This document shows positions 24,147 through 32,668 of a stretch of 64,000 bases of DNA, piece after piece. The stretch is from an uncultured Draconibacterium sp. (GTDB taxonomy: Bacteria; Bacteroidota; Bacteroidia; Bacteroidales; Prolixibacteraceae): NCBI RefSeq assembly GCF_963676735.1, contig NZ_OY781464.1, forward strand, positions 4,063,001 through 4,127,000, in the 5' to 3' direction. Each line of letters opens with the position of its first letter. Position 1 is the stretch's first letter. A model generated the notes under the pieces. The model worked only from the letters and a program-made list of their open reading frames with translations, was not told where the DNA came from and made no database searches. A program made the position numbers and the translations under genes.

Positions 24147-25061
24147 CTATTTGTTCCCGTTTGAATTGCCTTGTGCACTTCCCTGGTTTCCGTTTGATCC
24201 GTTATTTCCGGCTGCATTGTTGCCGGCACTATTTGTTTCATTTTCACCTTTTCCCGGGTTGCCATTGGCTTCATCAGCTCCGGTACCATCACAATCCTCG
24301 TTCGGGGTGTTACCATCATTACCATTTTCTGCTGCATTACCCTGATTGTTGCCTTTATTTCCGTTGCCATTCTCATTTGCCGAAGTGCCCTTACTGTTTT
24401 CATTTTCGGCGGCAAGAATTTCTGCCAGTTCAGCTGCGGTAATGTATTGCGCTTCGTAAGTGGCATTTTGGGCAGCCAATGCTCCAACAAATGCACGCAT
24501 ATGGTTTTCCGACCCTTTTAGCAGGTTTTGATAAACCCCTGTTATATCATCGCTTGAAGTTTCTTTTAACAGTTCCTGCAGGTCGAAAATATCCAGATCT
24601 TCAATGGTTGCTCCAACTGTAAGTGCCTCAGCCAAACCTACCGAGCCCACTTCAATAAGCGCTGCATACAGGGCAGCGAATTCCTCATTCGAAAATTCGC
24701 CGGCAACCTCCTGTGCTGGATCTTCAATACCATATCCATTTAGAAGATTTAAAACCGCGTTAGTATGTGCAGCTTCACTTTTTGCAATATTTTCGAATAT
24801 AGCCTGGCCGTATAATTCATAAAATTTAAGGTAAACATCGTGCGCCAGTTTTTCTTCTTCGCGCATTAAAACCAGGCCGGATATGTCGGCTTCTGTTAGT
24901 TCATCTTCGAATGTACATGAATCGCCTGGTGTGCTATTCATTTCCAAACTTTTATCGGCCAATGCCATCGATTCTTCAATTTGTTCCGATTCGGAACAGG
25001 CTGTGAACAAGAAGCTTGCTGCCGCAACTGCTAAAATTGTTATAAAATTTACTTTTTTCAT
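24147..25061 (-). CDS. DUF2202 ferritin-like lipoprotein with Asn/Gly-rich tail
   Basis: The protein has 304 residues. The lipoprotein signal ends SFLFTAC (Cys21). A helical DUF2202 domain (about 55-215) carries LVLMREEEKLAHDVYLKFYE, a later FENIAKSEAAHTNAVLNLL and a C-terminal ENHMRAFVGAL. The paired Glu/His (E-E-K-LAHD and SE-xx-H) are placed like ferritin-type metal ligands. From about residue 225 to the end the sequence is a low-complexity run dominated by Asn, Gly, Glu and Ala, without repeats of fixed length. The family has no established function; a metal- or redox-related role is inferred from ligands and neighbours. It is the last gene of the sigma/anti-sigma locus, 47 bp downstream of the Spy-like gene. 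Confidence 0.8.
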   Translation of the reverse strand: MKKVNFITILAVAAASFLFTACSESEQIEESMALADKSLEMNSTPGDSCTFEDELTEADISGLVLMREEEKLAHDVYLKFYELYGQAIFENIAKSEAAHTNAVLNLLNGYGIEDPAQEVAGEFSNEEFAALYAALIEVGSVGLAEALTVGATIEDLDIFDLQELLKETSSDDITGVYQNLLKGSENHMRAFVGALAAQNATYEAQYITAAELAEILAAENENSKGTSANENGNGNKGNNQGNAAENGNDGNTPNEDCDGTGADEANGNPGKGENETNSAGNNAAGNNGSNGNQGSAQGNSNGNK

Positions 25062-25108
25062 GATCTGATTATTTAATTGTTTTGTTACTTCCTGATGTTG
25101 TTTTGTTC

Positions 25109-25696
25109 TTAATTAAATCCCTTTTCTTCAATAACTTCAAATTCCGCTTCATTTATGGTATCGGTGTTACTGTGCTGGCAGTCGGTTGAGTGGTTGTGCT
25201 TATTCCCCCGACCCATATGTCCCTGGCAATTGCCAGTGTGGTTGTGGTTTGCGCGCGCAAGAGTTCCGTGTCCGTTTCCATACCCGGAGTTATTTCCTTG
25301 CCCTCTGCCCACGTTCTGATTTCTTCCGTAACCTGCATTGGCGTGCAGCCGGCTGTATTGCTCCTGTTGTTTGTCTGTTAACAAATTTTGAACGGCTTTG
25401 CGATGCGCCTCAACGGTTTTCAGCATTTCGGTTCTGATTTCGCTTTTTTCAACAGCATTGTTTGTTGAACGGCGTTTTGTGCGCAGTGCTTCCATCGTTT
25501 CGTGGTGCGCTGCTTCCATTTTATCAATTTGTTGGTGCTGCTCTTCGGTAAGGCCCGAAATGCTGCTTAAACAATTGCTTTTTGGGTTTTGGTTAAAACC
25601 ATTTCCGTTTCTGTTTCCTTGTGCAAAAGCTGTTGTGCTTGCTAACACCAGGGCAAAGATCACCCAGGCAATGTTTTTTAACTTGCTAGTTTTCAT
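25109..25696 (-). CDS. Secreted Spy/CpxP-like protein with His/Gly/Asn-rich tail
   Basis: The protein has 195 residues. A signal peptide (about 1-25) ends FAQ. A short helical segment follows, with LTEEQHQQIDKMEAAHHETM and a second LLTDKQQEQYSRL, the LTxxQ type of motif seen in Spy/CpxP periplasmic chaperones. The C-terminal 75 residues are rich in Gly, Asn and His (NHNHTGNCQGHMGRGNKHNH), a likely metal-binding tail. Spy-like proteins buffer envelope stress and some bind metals; both roles are inferred here. It is the fifth gene of the ECF sigma locus. Confidence 0.7.
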   Translation of the reverse strand: MKTSKLKNIAWVIFALVLASTTAFAQGNRNGNGFNQNPKSNCLSSISGLTEEQHQQIDKMEAAHHETMEALRTKRRSTNNAVEKSEIRTEMLKTVEAHRKAVQNLLTDKQQEQYSRLHANAGYGRNQNVGRGQGNNSGYGNGHGTLARANHNHTGNCQGHMGRGNKHNHSTDCQHSNTDTINEAEFEVIEEKGFN

Positions 25697-25790
25697 CTGT
25701 TTAAAATTTTAAGATTTAAAAATGAAACGTATGATGAATTTTATTGGCCATTTTATTTCATCCCGCTTCCGATAATGATTTTACGTTTGT

Positions 25791-26324
25791 TTATTCGTTA
25801 ATCGGCCTGCTGCGGTGGCGCCCACCACGTTGAGGCAACGAAACATCTTCTTTTGATTTTGTCATCGACAGGAAAACATCATTCAATTTTTCCTGTTGCT
25901 CTTCAGTGCAAACCTCTTTCATATCGAGGTAATAAGCAATAGTTAAATCCTTAAGCTCGGTGTGTAAGGCTCCAATTTCGGTTGAAATAGCTTTTAGTGC
26001 CGTGCTGTCCGGATAATTTTCTCCCATTTCTTCAACCATTGTAATCCGCAGCTCGGTCATTCGGTCGGAAATTTCCCGTGCATTTCGGTTGTAGGCACGG
26101 TTTAAATTCCGAAATGCATCCATTTGATCGGCTTGCAGGTTTAGCTGCTCGCGGAAAAAACGCGTGCGTTGTTCCGAGGGCATTTCTACCTTTTGCCTGA
26201 CGGCTTCAGCTGCCTTTTTATCCTGCTGTTTGTGGTACCAAAACGAAATACCCATCGACAAGTTGGTGCCCACCAGAATTACAATAACCCAAATTAGTAT
26301 CCGGTATGTATTTTTTGTTGCCAT
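25791..26324 (-). CDS. Membrane-anchored Spy/CpxP-like (heavy-metal resistance type) protein
   Basis: The protein has 177 residues. One N-terminal membrane helix (about 7-29) is followed by a periplasmic all-helical domain: FFREQLNLQADQMDAFRNLN, a charged middle and a final CTEEQQEKLNDVF, the LxLTxxQ-like pattern at both ends that characterises the Metal_resist/Spy family. The C-terminus is basic (RGGRHRSRP). The start codon is 3 nt from the anti-sigma stop codon, so the two are probably translationally coupled. It may sense or bind metal or misfolded protein near the membrane for the anti-sigma factor, as CnrX-like proteins do; this is inference. Confidence 0.75.
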   Translation of the reverse strand: MATKNTYRILIWVIVILVGTNLSMGISFWYHKQQDKKAAEAVRQKVEMPSEQRTRFFREQLNLQADQMDAFRNLNRAYNRNAREISDRMTELRITMVEEMGENYPDSTALKAISTEIGALHTELKDLTIAYYLDMKEVCTEEQQEKLNDVFLSMTKSKEDVSLPQRGGRHRSRPINE

Positions 26325-26327
26325 GTA

Positions 26328-26756
26328 TTATTCCATTAAAAAAGTTTCAATAGGCTCGGCGTCCAATTCGTTCCAATAGGGTATCAACTCCTGTGCTTCA
26401 GCGTTATTACCGGCATTTAAAGTTGGAGTTTGCCCCAGTTTAAAACCTCCGTAAACTCCCAATAGCAGAATAACTGAAAATGCTACCGGCTGTAAAACCC
26501 GCACCAAAACGGGCCGTGCTGCCACTTGTTTACCGGCTGTGTTTTCGAGTCTTGCCTTTACTCGTGTAAAAAAGAAAGGATTTTCGTCTTCTACCTTATC
26601 GGCTTCGATAATACTGAGTGTTTTTTTCATTTCTTCTGCAAAGTGCGCACAAAGTGCACATTGTTTCAGGTGCTGCCGTACCTGCTCCATTTCTGAAACC
26701 GGGAGCTCCTGCTCTACGAAGAAAATTAATTTTTTATGTACTAACTTACAGTTCAT
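26328..26756 (-). CDS. Zinc-finger anti-sigma factor
   Basis: The protein has 142 residues. The N-terminal cytoplasmic domain contains the ZAS-type motif HLKQCALC (H-x3-C-x2-C), with an upstream Cys at residue 3. A single membrane helix at about residues 88-107 (VAFSVILLLGVYGGF) is followed by a short acidic periplasmic tail. Proteins of this design hold the cognate ECF sigma factor at the membrane until a signal arrives. It lies 49 bp downstream of the ECF sigma gene and nearly touches the Spy-like gene, consistent with a sigma/anti-sigma/sensor set. Confidence 0.85.
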   Translation of the reverse strand: MNCKLVHKKLIFFVEQELPVSEMEQVRQHLKQCALCAHFAEEMKKTLSIIEADKVEDENPFFFTRVKARLENTAGKQVAARPVLVRVLQPVAFSVILLLGVYGGFKLGQTPTLNAGNNAEAQELIPYWNELDAEPIETFLME

Positions 26757-26805
26757 CTTTTCAGTATTTGTTTATATGACACGCTCATTTTTAAAAACTT
26801 GCATT

Positions 26806-27387
26806 TTATATGCACTTTTTTTTGTAACACTTATACAATTTTTTTTGCAGGCCCTTTTTTGCCCTAAACAACAGCGATTCGACCGACGAAACCGACAAAT
26901 CCATTACTTCTGCAATCTCCTGGTACGACAGTTCTTCGTACTTGCTTAAAGTAAAAGCTACTTTTTGCTTTTCTGGCAAACTATTTATGGCCTCTCTCAG
27001 CATTACAGCTCTTTGTTTGTTTTCGAGGTCGTATTCGGGCTCATCGGCAGCGGCCCCCGGCACTTTAAGCAATTCGTTGTTTTTGGCGGCTACTTCGTCT
27101 TCAAACGAACGAAACCACTTGTGTTTTTTATTATCGCGAATGTGGTTTAACGAACGGTTTACCGCAATTCGGTACATCCAGGTTGAAAGTTTGGCATCGG
27201 CCCTGAAATTTTTAACATTACGATACACCTCAACAAACACATCCTGGGCAATATCCTCGGCATCTTCGCGATTGTGCAACAACCCATAACAGGTGTTTAC
27301 CACCAGTTTCTGATGGGTATCAACCAACTTTTTAAAAGCCAGTTCGCTGCCTTGTTTCAGTTGTTCTATAATTTCGGTGTCTGACAT
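26806..27387 (-). CDS. ECF-type RNA polymerase sigma factor
   Basis: The protein has 193 residues. The sigma2 region contains EDAEDIAQDVFVEVYRN and the -10-reading STWMYRIAVNRSLNHIR. Sigma4 contains LPEKQKVAFTLSKYEELSYQ and the helix-turn-helix EIAEVMDLSVSSVESLLFRA. The C-terminus is Lys/Cys-rich (LYKCYKKKCI), with two Cys that could form a redox pair or bind metal. The gene follows the DUF4405 gene by 39 bp and is followed by its anti-sigma factor, so it probably controls this locus. Confidence 0.93.
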   Translation of the reverse strand: MSDTEIIEQLKQGSELAFKKLVDTHQKLVVNTCYGLLHNREDAEDIAQDVFVEVYRNVKNFRADAKLSTWMYRIAVNRSLNHIRDNKKHKWFRSFEDEVAAKNNELLKVPGAAADEPEYDLENKQRAVMLREAINSLPEKQKVAFTLSKYEELSYQEIAEVMDLSVSSVESLLFRAKKGLQKKLYKCYKKKCI

Positions 27388-27426
27388 TCAGGATATTAAA
27401 ATACCAATTTCAGAAAAAATACGGCA

Positions 27427-28242
27427 CTATTCCGACAGGATTTTGTAAACATCGCGCGGTGGAAGATTATTGTTTTCGCCAATGGTGCGCAAGGTTTCGT
27501 TGGCTTGTGCATTAATATTGTTGGCTTTCAGAATTTGCAGCAATTCGTCGCTTGTTTTATTCAGCTCTTTTGCAAAATCGTCAATGGTTTTTCGACCAAC
27601 CCCCATGCCTTGTCCCTGGTTGGCCGGCTTTTTGGCCAATATTTCGTAAATGGCCATTGGCGTAGTGCGATTTGTCACGGCTATTTGCTGCAAGCTTTGG
27701 CTGTGGGTATTGCTGAAGTGTATGTTATGGCTTTCAAGTTTTTGTGTGAGCACGCTAACTTCACCAATTTCGAGCTGTGCGGCCAGTTCGTCGAGGCTTA
27801 ACAATTCGGCATGCGCCACAGGTGCCCGTTCTTCGGTTTTCTCCCACGAGTTGGTGACATTTTCACCCAGCACCATAATGGTTTTAAACGGCGGTACAGA
27901 AAACACGGTTCCGAAGAAAAACACCAGTACCATGAGCACCGAAAGTGCCAGCTCTTTTTTCTTATTAAATCCTTTTGATGATTTTGATTTAATGTAGGAT
28001 ACAAAGGCTTTCCAGTTTACCGAGAACAGGTGAAAAATTGAAAGCACAATAAAACCCAGCGAGAATATTGTATGAATGGCCTGCCAGCCTTCTTTCGAGA
28101 ACCCCGCCAGCTCCCAGTTTACCCAATGGGCGTAGCGCCCCGGAGGTGCCACATATAAAATTACACCCGATACCAGAATAAGCAGCATGGCCCAGGTTAA
28201 TCCAAAACTTATAAATGCGCGCCAGCTAAATTTCGATTTCAT
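27427..28242 (-). CDS. DUF4405-type membrane protein with duplicated helical C-terminal repeat
   Basis: The protein has 271 residues. Three to four membrane helices (about 10-32, 52-72, 96-116) contain His residues in helix 2 and nearby (AIHTIFSLGFIVLSIFHLF), as in the DUF4405 family, which resembles haem-binding cytochrome b-type membrane subunits. The soluble C-terminal part (about 145-271) consists of two related segments of about 58 residues. LSLDELAAQLEIG and KTIDDFAKELNKT open them, and LQQIAVTNRTTPMAIYEIL and LRTIGENNNLPPRDVYKIL close them, so I read an internal duplication. It is the first gene of the ECF sigma locus. Electron transfer or metal sensing at the membrane is plausible but unproven. 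Confidence 0.75.
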   Translation of the reverse strand: MKSKFSWRAFISFGLTWAMLLILVSGVILYVAPPGRYAHWVNWELAGFSKEGWQAIHTIFSLGFIVLSIFHLFSVNWKAFVSYIKSKSSKGFNKKKELALSVLMVLVFFFGTVFSVPPFKTIMVLGENVTNSWEKTEERAPVAHAELLSLDELAAQLEIGEVSVLTQKLESHNIHFSNTHSQSLQQIAVTNRTTPMAIYEILAKKPANQGQGMGVGRKTIDDFAKELNKTSDELLQILKANNINAQANETLRTIGENNNLPPRDVYKILSE

Positions 28243-28270
28243 ATCTGCTAAAATTTTGTTGTTTAGGGTT

Positions 28271-28296
28271 GGACACCACTACATTTAAAAACTTGC
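28271..28296 (-). promoter_or_regulatory. Candidate ECF-sigma promoter of the DUF4405/sigma locus
   Basis: On the minus strand GCAAGTTTT (28296-28288) is followed after about 11 bp by GTGTCC (28276-28271), roughly the AAC/GTC layout of ECF promoters. It lies 29 bp before the start codon at 28242. Autoregulation is inferred and the match is loose. Confidence 0.3.
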
Positions 28297-28369
28297 GCGG
28301 GGTCCTGAAAATTGAAAAAATCAACCGGAATCACTAATCATTATATTTAATCCTCCCGGATGCTGCTCA

Positions 28370-28558
28370 ATGGAACCATCCCCGGGACTATTCTTTATGA
28401 CGAATGCCTTTTTCTATTACGACTGGAGTCAAATGATGGAACAGATAACTTCATGCTCACGAGGCATTGCGTGGGATACAGTGCTTCGAAATATTCAGGA
28501 TTTGATAAGCAAAAATATTTTGCAAAAAGAAGCCAGTGGAGGAAGATGTAAAAATTAG
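28370..28558 (+). pseudogene. Remnant of a Fic-family protein C-terminus
   Basis: A 62-codon stretch ends with DTVLRNIQDLISKNILQKEASGGR, which looks like the winged-helix tail of Fic/DUF4172-type proteins, where a 'D-T-A-x-R-D-I-x-L-L-x-K-G-I-L' helix is followed by a GGR turn. The preceding Fic domain (HPFxxGNGR) is absent from the window, and the expected continuation after GGR is cut by a stop. I read it as a decayed fragment. The remainder of 28243-28649 shows no other gene. Confidence 0.35.
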
Positions 28559-28649
28559 GTATTAAAATCCTAAAAACAATAGATGAAAATACCTGTTATG
28601 CTGTTCATACCACACCAGCTTTTGCATAAGGAAACATAAAAGAAAAAAG

Positions 28650-29030
28650 ATGAACGACTCCAAGAAATATAAAACGGTAGATGAATATCTTGACCGTCAG
28701 TGCGAAAAAACGAAGGAAAGGTTGATTGAACTTAGAGATTGCATTTACCGGGCAGCACCAAACGCAATTGAAATGATTAATTATAACATCCCTGCTTATG
28801 CCTTAACCGAAGGGGGCAAACGCGATCAACAGATTATGATAGCCGGGTATAAAAAGCATATTGGTTTCTATCCACACCCGACAGTTATGGAGAAATTTGA
28901 CCAGGAACTTTCGGGCTACAAGAAAGGTAAAGGTTCGGTACAATTCGCAGTTGACAAACCTCTTCCCAAACATTTGATTATAAAAATGGTTAAACATAGA
29001 TTAGCACTCATAAAAAAAGGAAAAGTTTAA
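28650..29030 (+). CDS. DUF1801 (YdhG-like) protein, first of two
   Basis: This 126-residue soluble protein is recognised by the N-terminal helix DEYLDRQCEKTKERLIELRD, the core APNAIEMINYNIPAYAL with its Pro-Ala-Tyr turn, and the strand HIGFYPHPTVMEKFDQELSGYKKGKGSVQF. These are typical of the DUF1801/frataxin-like iron-chaperone fold. Members are small single-domain proteins whose function is not settled; a few are linked to iron handling. It is followed 32 bp later by a second member on the same strand. Confidence 0.8.
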   Translation: MNDSKKYKTVDEYLDRQCEKTKERLIELRDCIYRAAPNAIEMINYNIPAYALTEGGKRDQQIMIAGYKKHIGFYPHPTVMEKFDQELSGYKKGKGSVQFAVDKPLPKHLIIKMVKHRLALIKKGKV

Positions 29031-29062
29031 ATTGCCTGTTGCTGCAATAATGAAACCAGACT

Positions 29063-29467
29063 ATGGAAAAACACCGTAAACCACTTTCAACAAAAAAGCC
29101 TCCAGTTGCTTCGAACAACCATACCATTATTAAAGATTGGATGGCTAATGGAATTATGCCGGGGATTCAACCGGTTATAAAATCAATCGATAAGCTGATT
29201 ACTGATTCAATTCCGAATCTTCAATACGCCATTAAGTGGAGCAAAGCCTATTACGGCTCAGAAAAACTTGGTTGGTTAATTGAACTTGCAGCCTATCATG
29301 TATCAGCCAATATTGTGTTTCTGAGTGGTGCAAGCTTTAATCCGAAACCTCCTCTTGGAAATGACGAGCAGTCGAGATATATTAAAGTGAAAACAATTGA
29401 AGAGCTTAATAACGAAGAGATTCTGGATTACATTGAACAGGCAGGGCGTACAAATGGTTGGAAATAA
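29063..29467 (+). CDS. DUF1801 protein, second of two
   Basis: This 134-residue protein has the core VIKSIDKLITDSIPNLQYAIKWSKAYYG and the closing pattern YIKVKTIEELNNEEILDYIEQA followed by a C-terminal GWK, marking a DUF1801 member of a subgroup different from its neighbour. In this subgroup the strand NIVFLSGASFNPKPP replaces the HIGFYP element. Function is unknown. The pair probably forms one transcript (32-bp gap) and ends in a 100-bp gap before the convergent efflux operon. Confidence 0.75.
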   Translation: MEKHRKPLSTKKPPVASNNHTIIKDWMANGIMPGIQPVIKSIDKLITDSIPNLQYAIKWSKAYYGSEKLGWLIELAAYHVSANIVFLSGASFNPKPPLGNDEQSRYIKVKTIEELNNEEILDYIEQAGRTNGWK

Positions 29468-29567
29468 CGAAAACAAACCACCAACTGTTTTTAAAAATAA
29501 AACCTTTACCAATCGTCTTCAGAGTGCTGGTCTCACTCAAAGTAAGAATCGCTCTATTTAATACCGG

Positions 29568-32500
29568 CTATACTTCTTTAGCCGGAACCTTTTTCCGCTC
29601 CATCCAATAATAAGCTATAGGCAGTACCAAAAGGGTTAAAAAAGTAGAGGTTACCAAACCGCCAATTACAACGGTTGCCAGCGGGCGTTGTACCTCGGAG
29701 CCAGGACCTGTATTAAAAGCCATTGGAATAAAACCCAAACTCGCTACCAGGGCCGTCATCAACACCGGGCGCAAACGATCTACCGAGCCTTCAATTACCA
29801 GTTTTCGCAGGTCGCCTTTTTTCTCTTTCCGCAGCATATTTATATGATCGACCAGTACAATACCATTAAGCACCGCGACTCCGAACAGGGCTACAAATCC
29901 GATACTTGCGGTTACCGACAAATACATACCTCGTACCCACAACAAGAAAACACCTCCTGACAAGGCAAATGGTAAGTTCAGTAAGATCAGCAATGCGTAT
30001 CGCATTTTTCCGAAGTTCAGGTACATTAAACCAATAATAATAAAAATGGAAAGCGGAACAACCAACAATAAATGCCGCATTGCCCGGCGCTGATTTTCAA
30101 AAGTACCGCCATAATCGATAAAGTAACCCGATGGAACGCTGGCACTTTTATCAATAGCTTCCTGTAATTGTGCCACGTAAGTTCCCAAATCAATATCCTT
30201 AATGTTTATCCCAACAATTAATCGGCGCCAGCCGTTTTCGCGTTGTATTTCGCGGGGGCCTTCCTGCAGCTTGATGTTTGCCACACGTTTTAACGGAATG
30301 TAGCCACCACCGGGCAAATGCACGGGTACTTCGGCAATCATAGGCAGTTCGTTTCTAATATTTTCGGGATAGCGTACCACAATACCAAAATGTCGTTGTC
30401 CTTCGTACAACTGACCGGCTTCCTGCCCGCCAATTCCGGCTTCCACCACTTTTTGCACATCATCCACATTTAACCCGAACGATGCCACCGCTTCTCTGTC
30501 GATATTAATAGTAAGGTAGGGTTGCCCCACCGATTGTTCCACATAAAAATTATCGGTTCCGGGAAGGCTACTCAGCAGGGCCGAAATATCAACTCCAATC
30601 TGATCGAGCACTTCCAGGTCTTCGCCATAAATTTTAACGGCCAAATCAGATTTCACCCCACTTGTTAATTCATCAACACGCATGGCAATAGGCTGGGTAA
30701 AGTTGTAGGCTAAGCCGGGTTCGGTTAGCAGGTAGGGTTCAATACGGGTAATAATATCTTGCTTGGTAACCCCTTTGGGCCACTCTTCAATGGGTTTTAG
30801 AACCACCCACACATCGGTTTGGTGCACACCCATCCAGTCGTTAGCCAAATCAGAGCGCCCGGTTTTGGGCACTACGGTTTCAATTTCAGGAATGTTTTCC
30901 ATTAGTTTTCCGGCCAGCCAGTCGGCATTTTCCATCGATTCTTCCAACGTTACCGAGGGCATCCGTACCTGTTCAATCAGGATGGAGCCTTCATCAAGCT
31001 CGGGCAGGAATTCGGTGCCGAGACGGGTCATTAAAAAAATGGAAACCAAAAAGATAGCCAGTGCCGAAGAACCCACAAACCACAGGCGGTTCATGTTCTT
31101 TTCCAGACCCTTTTGGTAGCGTGGCCGCATCCATTCAATCAGGTAATTTCGTCGAACTTTCACTTTTTTCCGAAAAACAATTGAAGCCATAGCCGGCACA
31201 AAAATTAAAGCCAGCAATAGCGAACCAAAAACGGCAGCTGCCACAGTTATTGCCATTGGCCGGAAAAGAATACCCTCCATTCCTTTAAAGGTCATTATAG
31301 GCACATAAACCATCAGAATAATGAGTACCCCAAAAAAGATGGGCCGCACCACATGGTTGGCAGCTTTGCGTATTACCTCGTCCTTGTCTTCTTTTTTGTT
31401 TTTCTGCAGGTCGTGTACAATGTTTTCCACCATTACAACCGACCCGTCAACCACCATTCCAAAGTCGATGGCTCCCAGGCTCATCAGGTTAGCAGCCAGT
31501 CCGAATTCGCGCATACCAATAAATGCAAACAACATAGAAAACGGGATGACCATAGCCACAATAAGTGCACCTGAGATTTCGCCCAGTAATAATAAGAGCA
31601 CTACAATTACCAAAAAGCCCCCTTCCATTAAGTTGGTTGATATGGTTGAGGTGGTTCGTTTAATCAAATCTGATTGATCGTAAAACTTTTCAACGCTACC
31701 CCCTTCGGGCAGGCTTCTGTTTATTTCTACTATTTTATCTTCAATTTCGGCAATTACTTCGCGTCCGTTTCCGCCCCGCAACATCATAACAATGCCGGTA
31801 ATTACTTCGCCTTGTCCGTCTTTTGTTACACCTCCCTGTCTTATTTGCTTTCCTTCAACAACCGTTGCCAGGTCTTTTATAAAAATAGGTTTGTTATCAA
31901 TATTTTTTACAATAATATTTCGCACATCATCCATACTGCTTATCTGGCCAACACCCCTAATTATATACTGTTCGCCATTGTGTTGAATGAAATTTCCTCC
32001 TGACACACTGTTGTTTTGGGCAATAGCATCCATTACCTCGGAAATGCCAATATTGTAGGTACGCAACAACCCGGGTTGAATTATTACATTGTATTGTTTA
32101 ACAAAGCCCCCGAACGAATTTATTTCGGTAACTCCTTTCACAATTTTTAGCTGAGGGGCGATTAGCCAATCCTGAATTTCGCGCAATTCGGATAAGGAGT
32201 AGCTGTCGCCTTTAACAACATACTGGTAAATTTCGCCAAGTGCTGTTGATATTGGCCCCAACGAAGGACTTGAAACTCCCGGAGGCAGTTCGTCAATTAT
32301 TGATTGCAGGCGTTGGCTAACTATTTGCCGCGCAAAATAAATGTCAGTTCCCTCCTCAAACTCAACGGTAACTGCCGATAGTCCGAACTGTGAAATAGAA
32401 CGCACTTCTGCCACACTTGGCAGGCCGTTCATGGCCGTTTCAATGGGATAGCTCACCAGTTTTTCTACATCGAATGGCGAGTAGCGGCCGGCTTTGGTAA

Positions 32501-32651
32501 TCACTAATACCTGAACAGGCGTAACATCGGGCTGCGAGTTAATGGGCAGGTTTATTAGCGAGAAATAACCGCCAATGGCCATAAGTAAAACAAGAGCCAG
32601 GGCCACATATTTTTGACGAACACTAAATGTGATAATATTTTGAAGCATCAC
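29568..32651 (-). CDS. Heavy-metal efflux RND transporter (CzcA/CusA family)
   Basis: At 1027 residues it has the length of HME-RND pumps. Twelve membrane helices are arranged as one N-terminal helix plus two groups around large periplasmic domains (about 35-335 and 560-860). The helix 4 segment AIDFGMVVDGSVVMVENIVHD carries the conserved Asp pair and Glu that separate metal-transporting RND pumps from drug pumps. VRMPSVTLEESM and DGGSILIEQ-like elements fit the family. It drives proton-coupled export of divalent or monovalent metal ions. The substrate cannot be assigned: I see no CusA-type methionine pair that I can place with certainty. The membrane-fusion gene lies 17 bp upstream and TolC-like gene before that, forming a CzcCBA operon without its own regulator. 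Confidence 0.92.
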   Translation of the reverse strand: MMLQNIITFSVRQKYVALALVLLMAIGGYFSLINLPINSQPDVTPVQVLVITKAGRYSPFDVEKLVSYPIETAMNGLPSVAEVRSISQFGLSAVTVEFEEGTDIYFARQIVSQRLQSIIDELPPGVSSPSLGPISTALGEIYQYVVKGDSYSLSELREIQDWLIAPQLKIVKGVTEINSFGGFVKQYNVIIQPGLLRTYNIGISEVMDAIAQNNSVSGGNFIQHNGEQYIIRGVGQISSMDDVRNIIVKNIDNKPIFIKDLATVVEGKQIRQGGVTKDGQGEVITGIVMMLRGGNGREVIAEIEDKIVEINRSLPEGGSVEKFYDQSDLIKRTTSTISTNLMEGGFLVIVVLLLLLGEISGALIVAMVIPFSMLFAFIGMREFGLAANLMSLGAIDFGMVVDGSVVMVENIVHDLQKNKKEDKDEVIRKAANHVVRPIFFGVLIILMVYVPIMTFKGMEGILFRPMAITVAAAVFGSLLLALIFVPAMASIVFRKKVKVRRNYLIEWMRPRYQKGLEKNMNRLWFVGSSALAIFLVSIFLMTRLGTEFLPELDEGSILIEQVRMPSVTLEESMENADWLAGKLMENIPEIETVVPKTGRSDLANDWMGVHQTDVWVVLKPIEEWPKGVTKQDIITRIEPYLLTEPGLAYNFTQPIAMRVDELTSGVKSDLAVKIYGEDLEVLDQIGVDISALLSSLPGTDNFYVEQSVGQPYLTINIDREAVASFGLNVDDVQKVVEAGIGGQEAGQLYEGQRHFGIVVRYPENIRNELPMIAEVPVHLPGGGYIPLKRVANIKLQEGPREIQRENGWRRLIVGINIKDIDLGTYVAQLQEAIDKSASVPSGYFIDYGGTFENQRRAMRHLLLVVPLSIFIIIGLMYLNFGKMRYALLILLNLPFALSGGVFLLWVRGMYLSVTASIGFVALFGVAVLNGIVLVDHINMLRKEKKGDLRKLVIEGSVDRLRPVLMTALVASLGFIPMAFNTGPGSEVQRPLATVVIGGLVTSTFLTLLVLPIAYYWMERKKVPAKEV

Positions 32652-32668
32652 TTGACGGTTTTTAAGTT

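Noticed and set aside
24161..24496. Open frames on both strands over the DUF2202 tail
   Set aside because: Low-complexity Asn/Gly codons leave several frames open; only the frame with signal peptide and DUF2202 domain is convincing.
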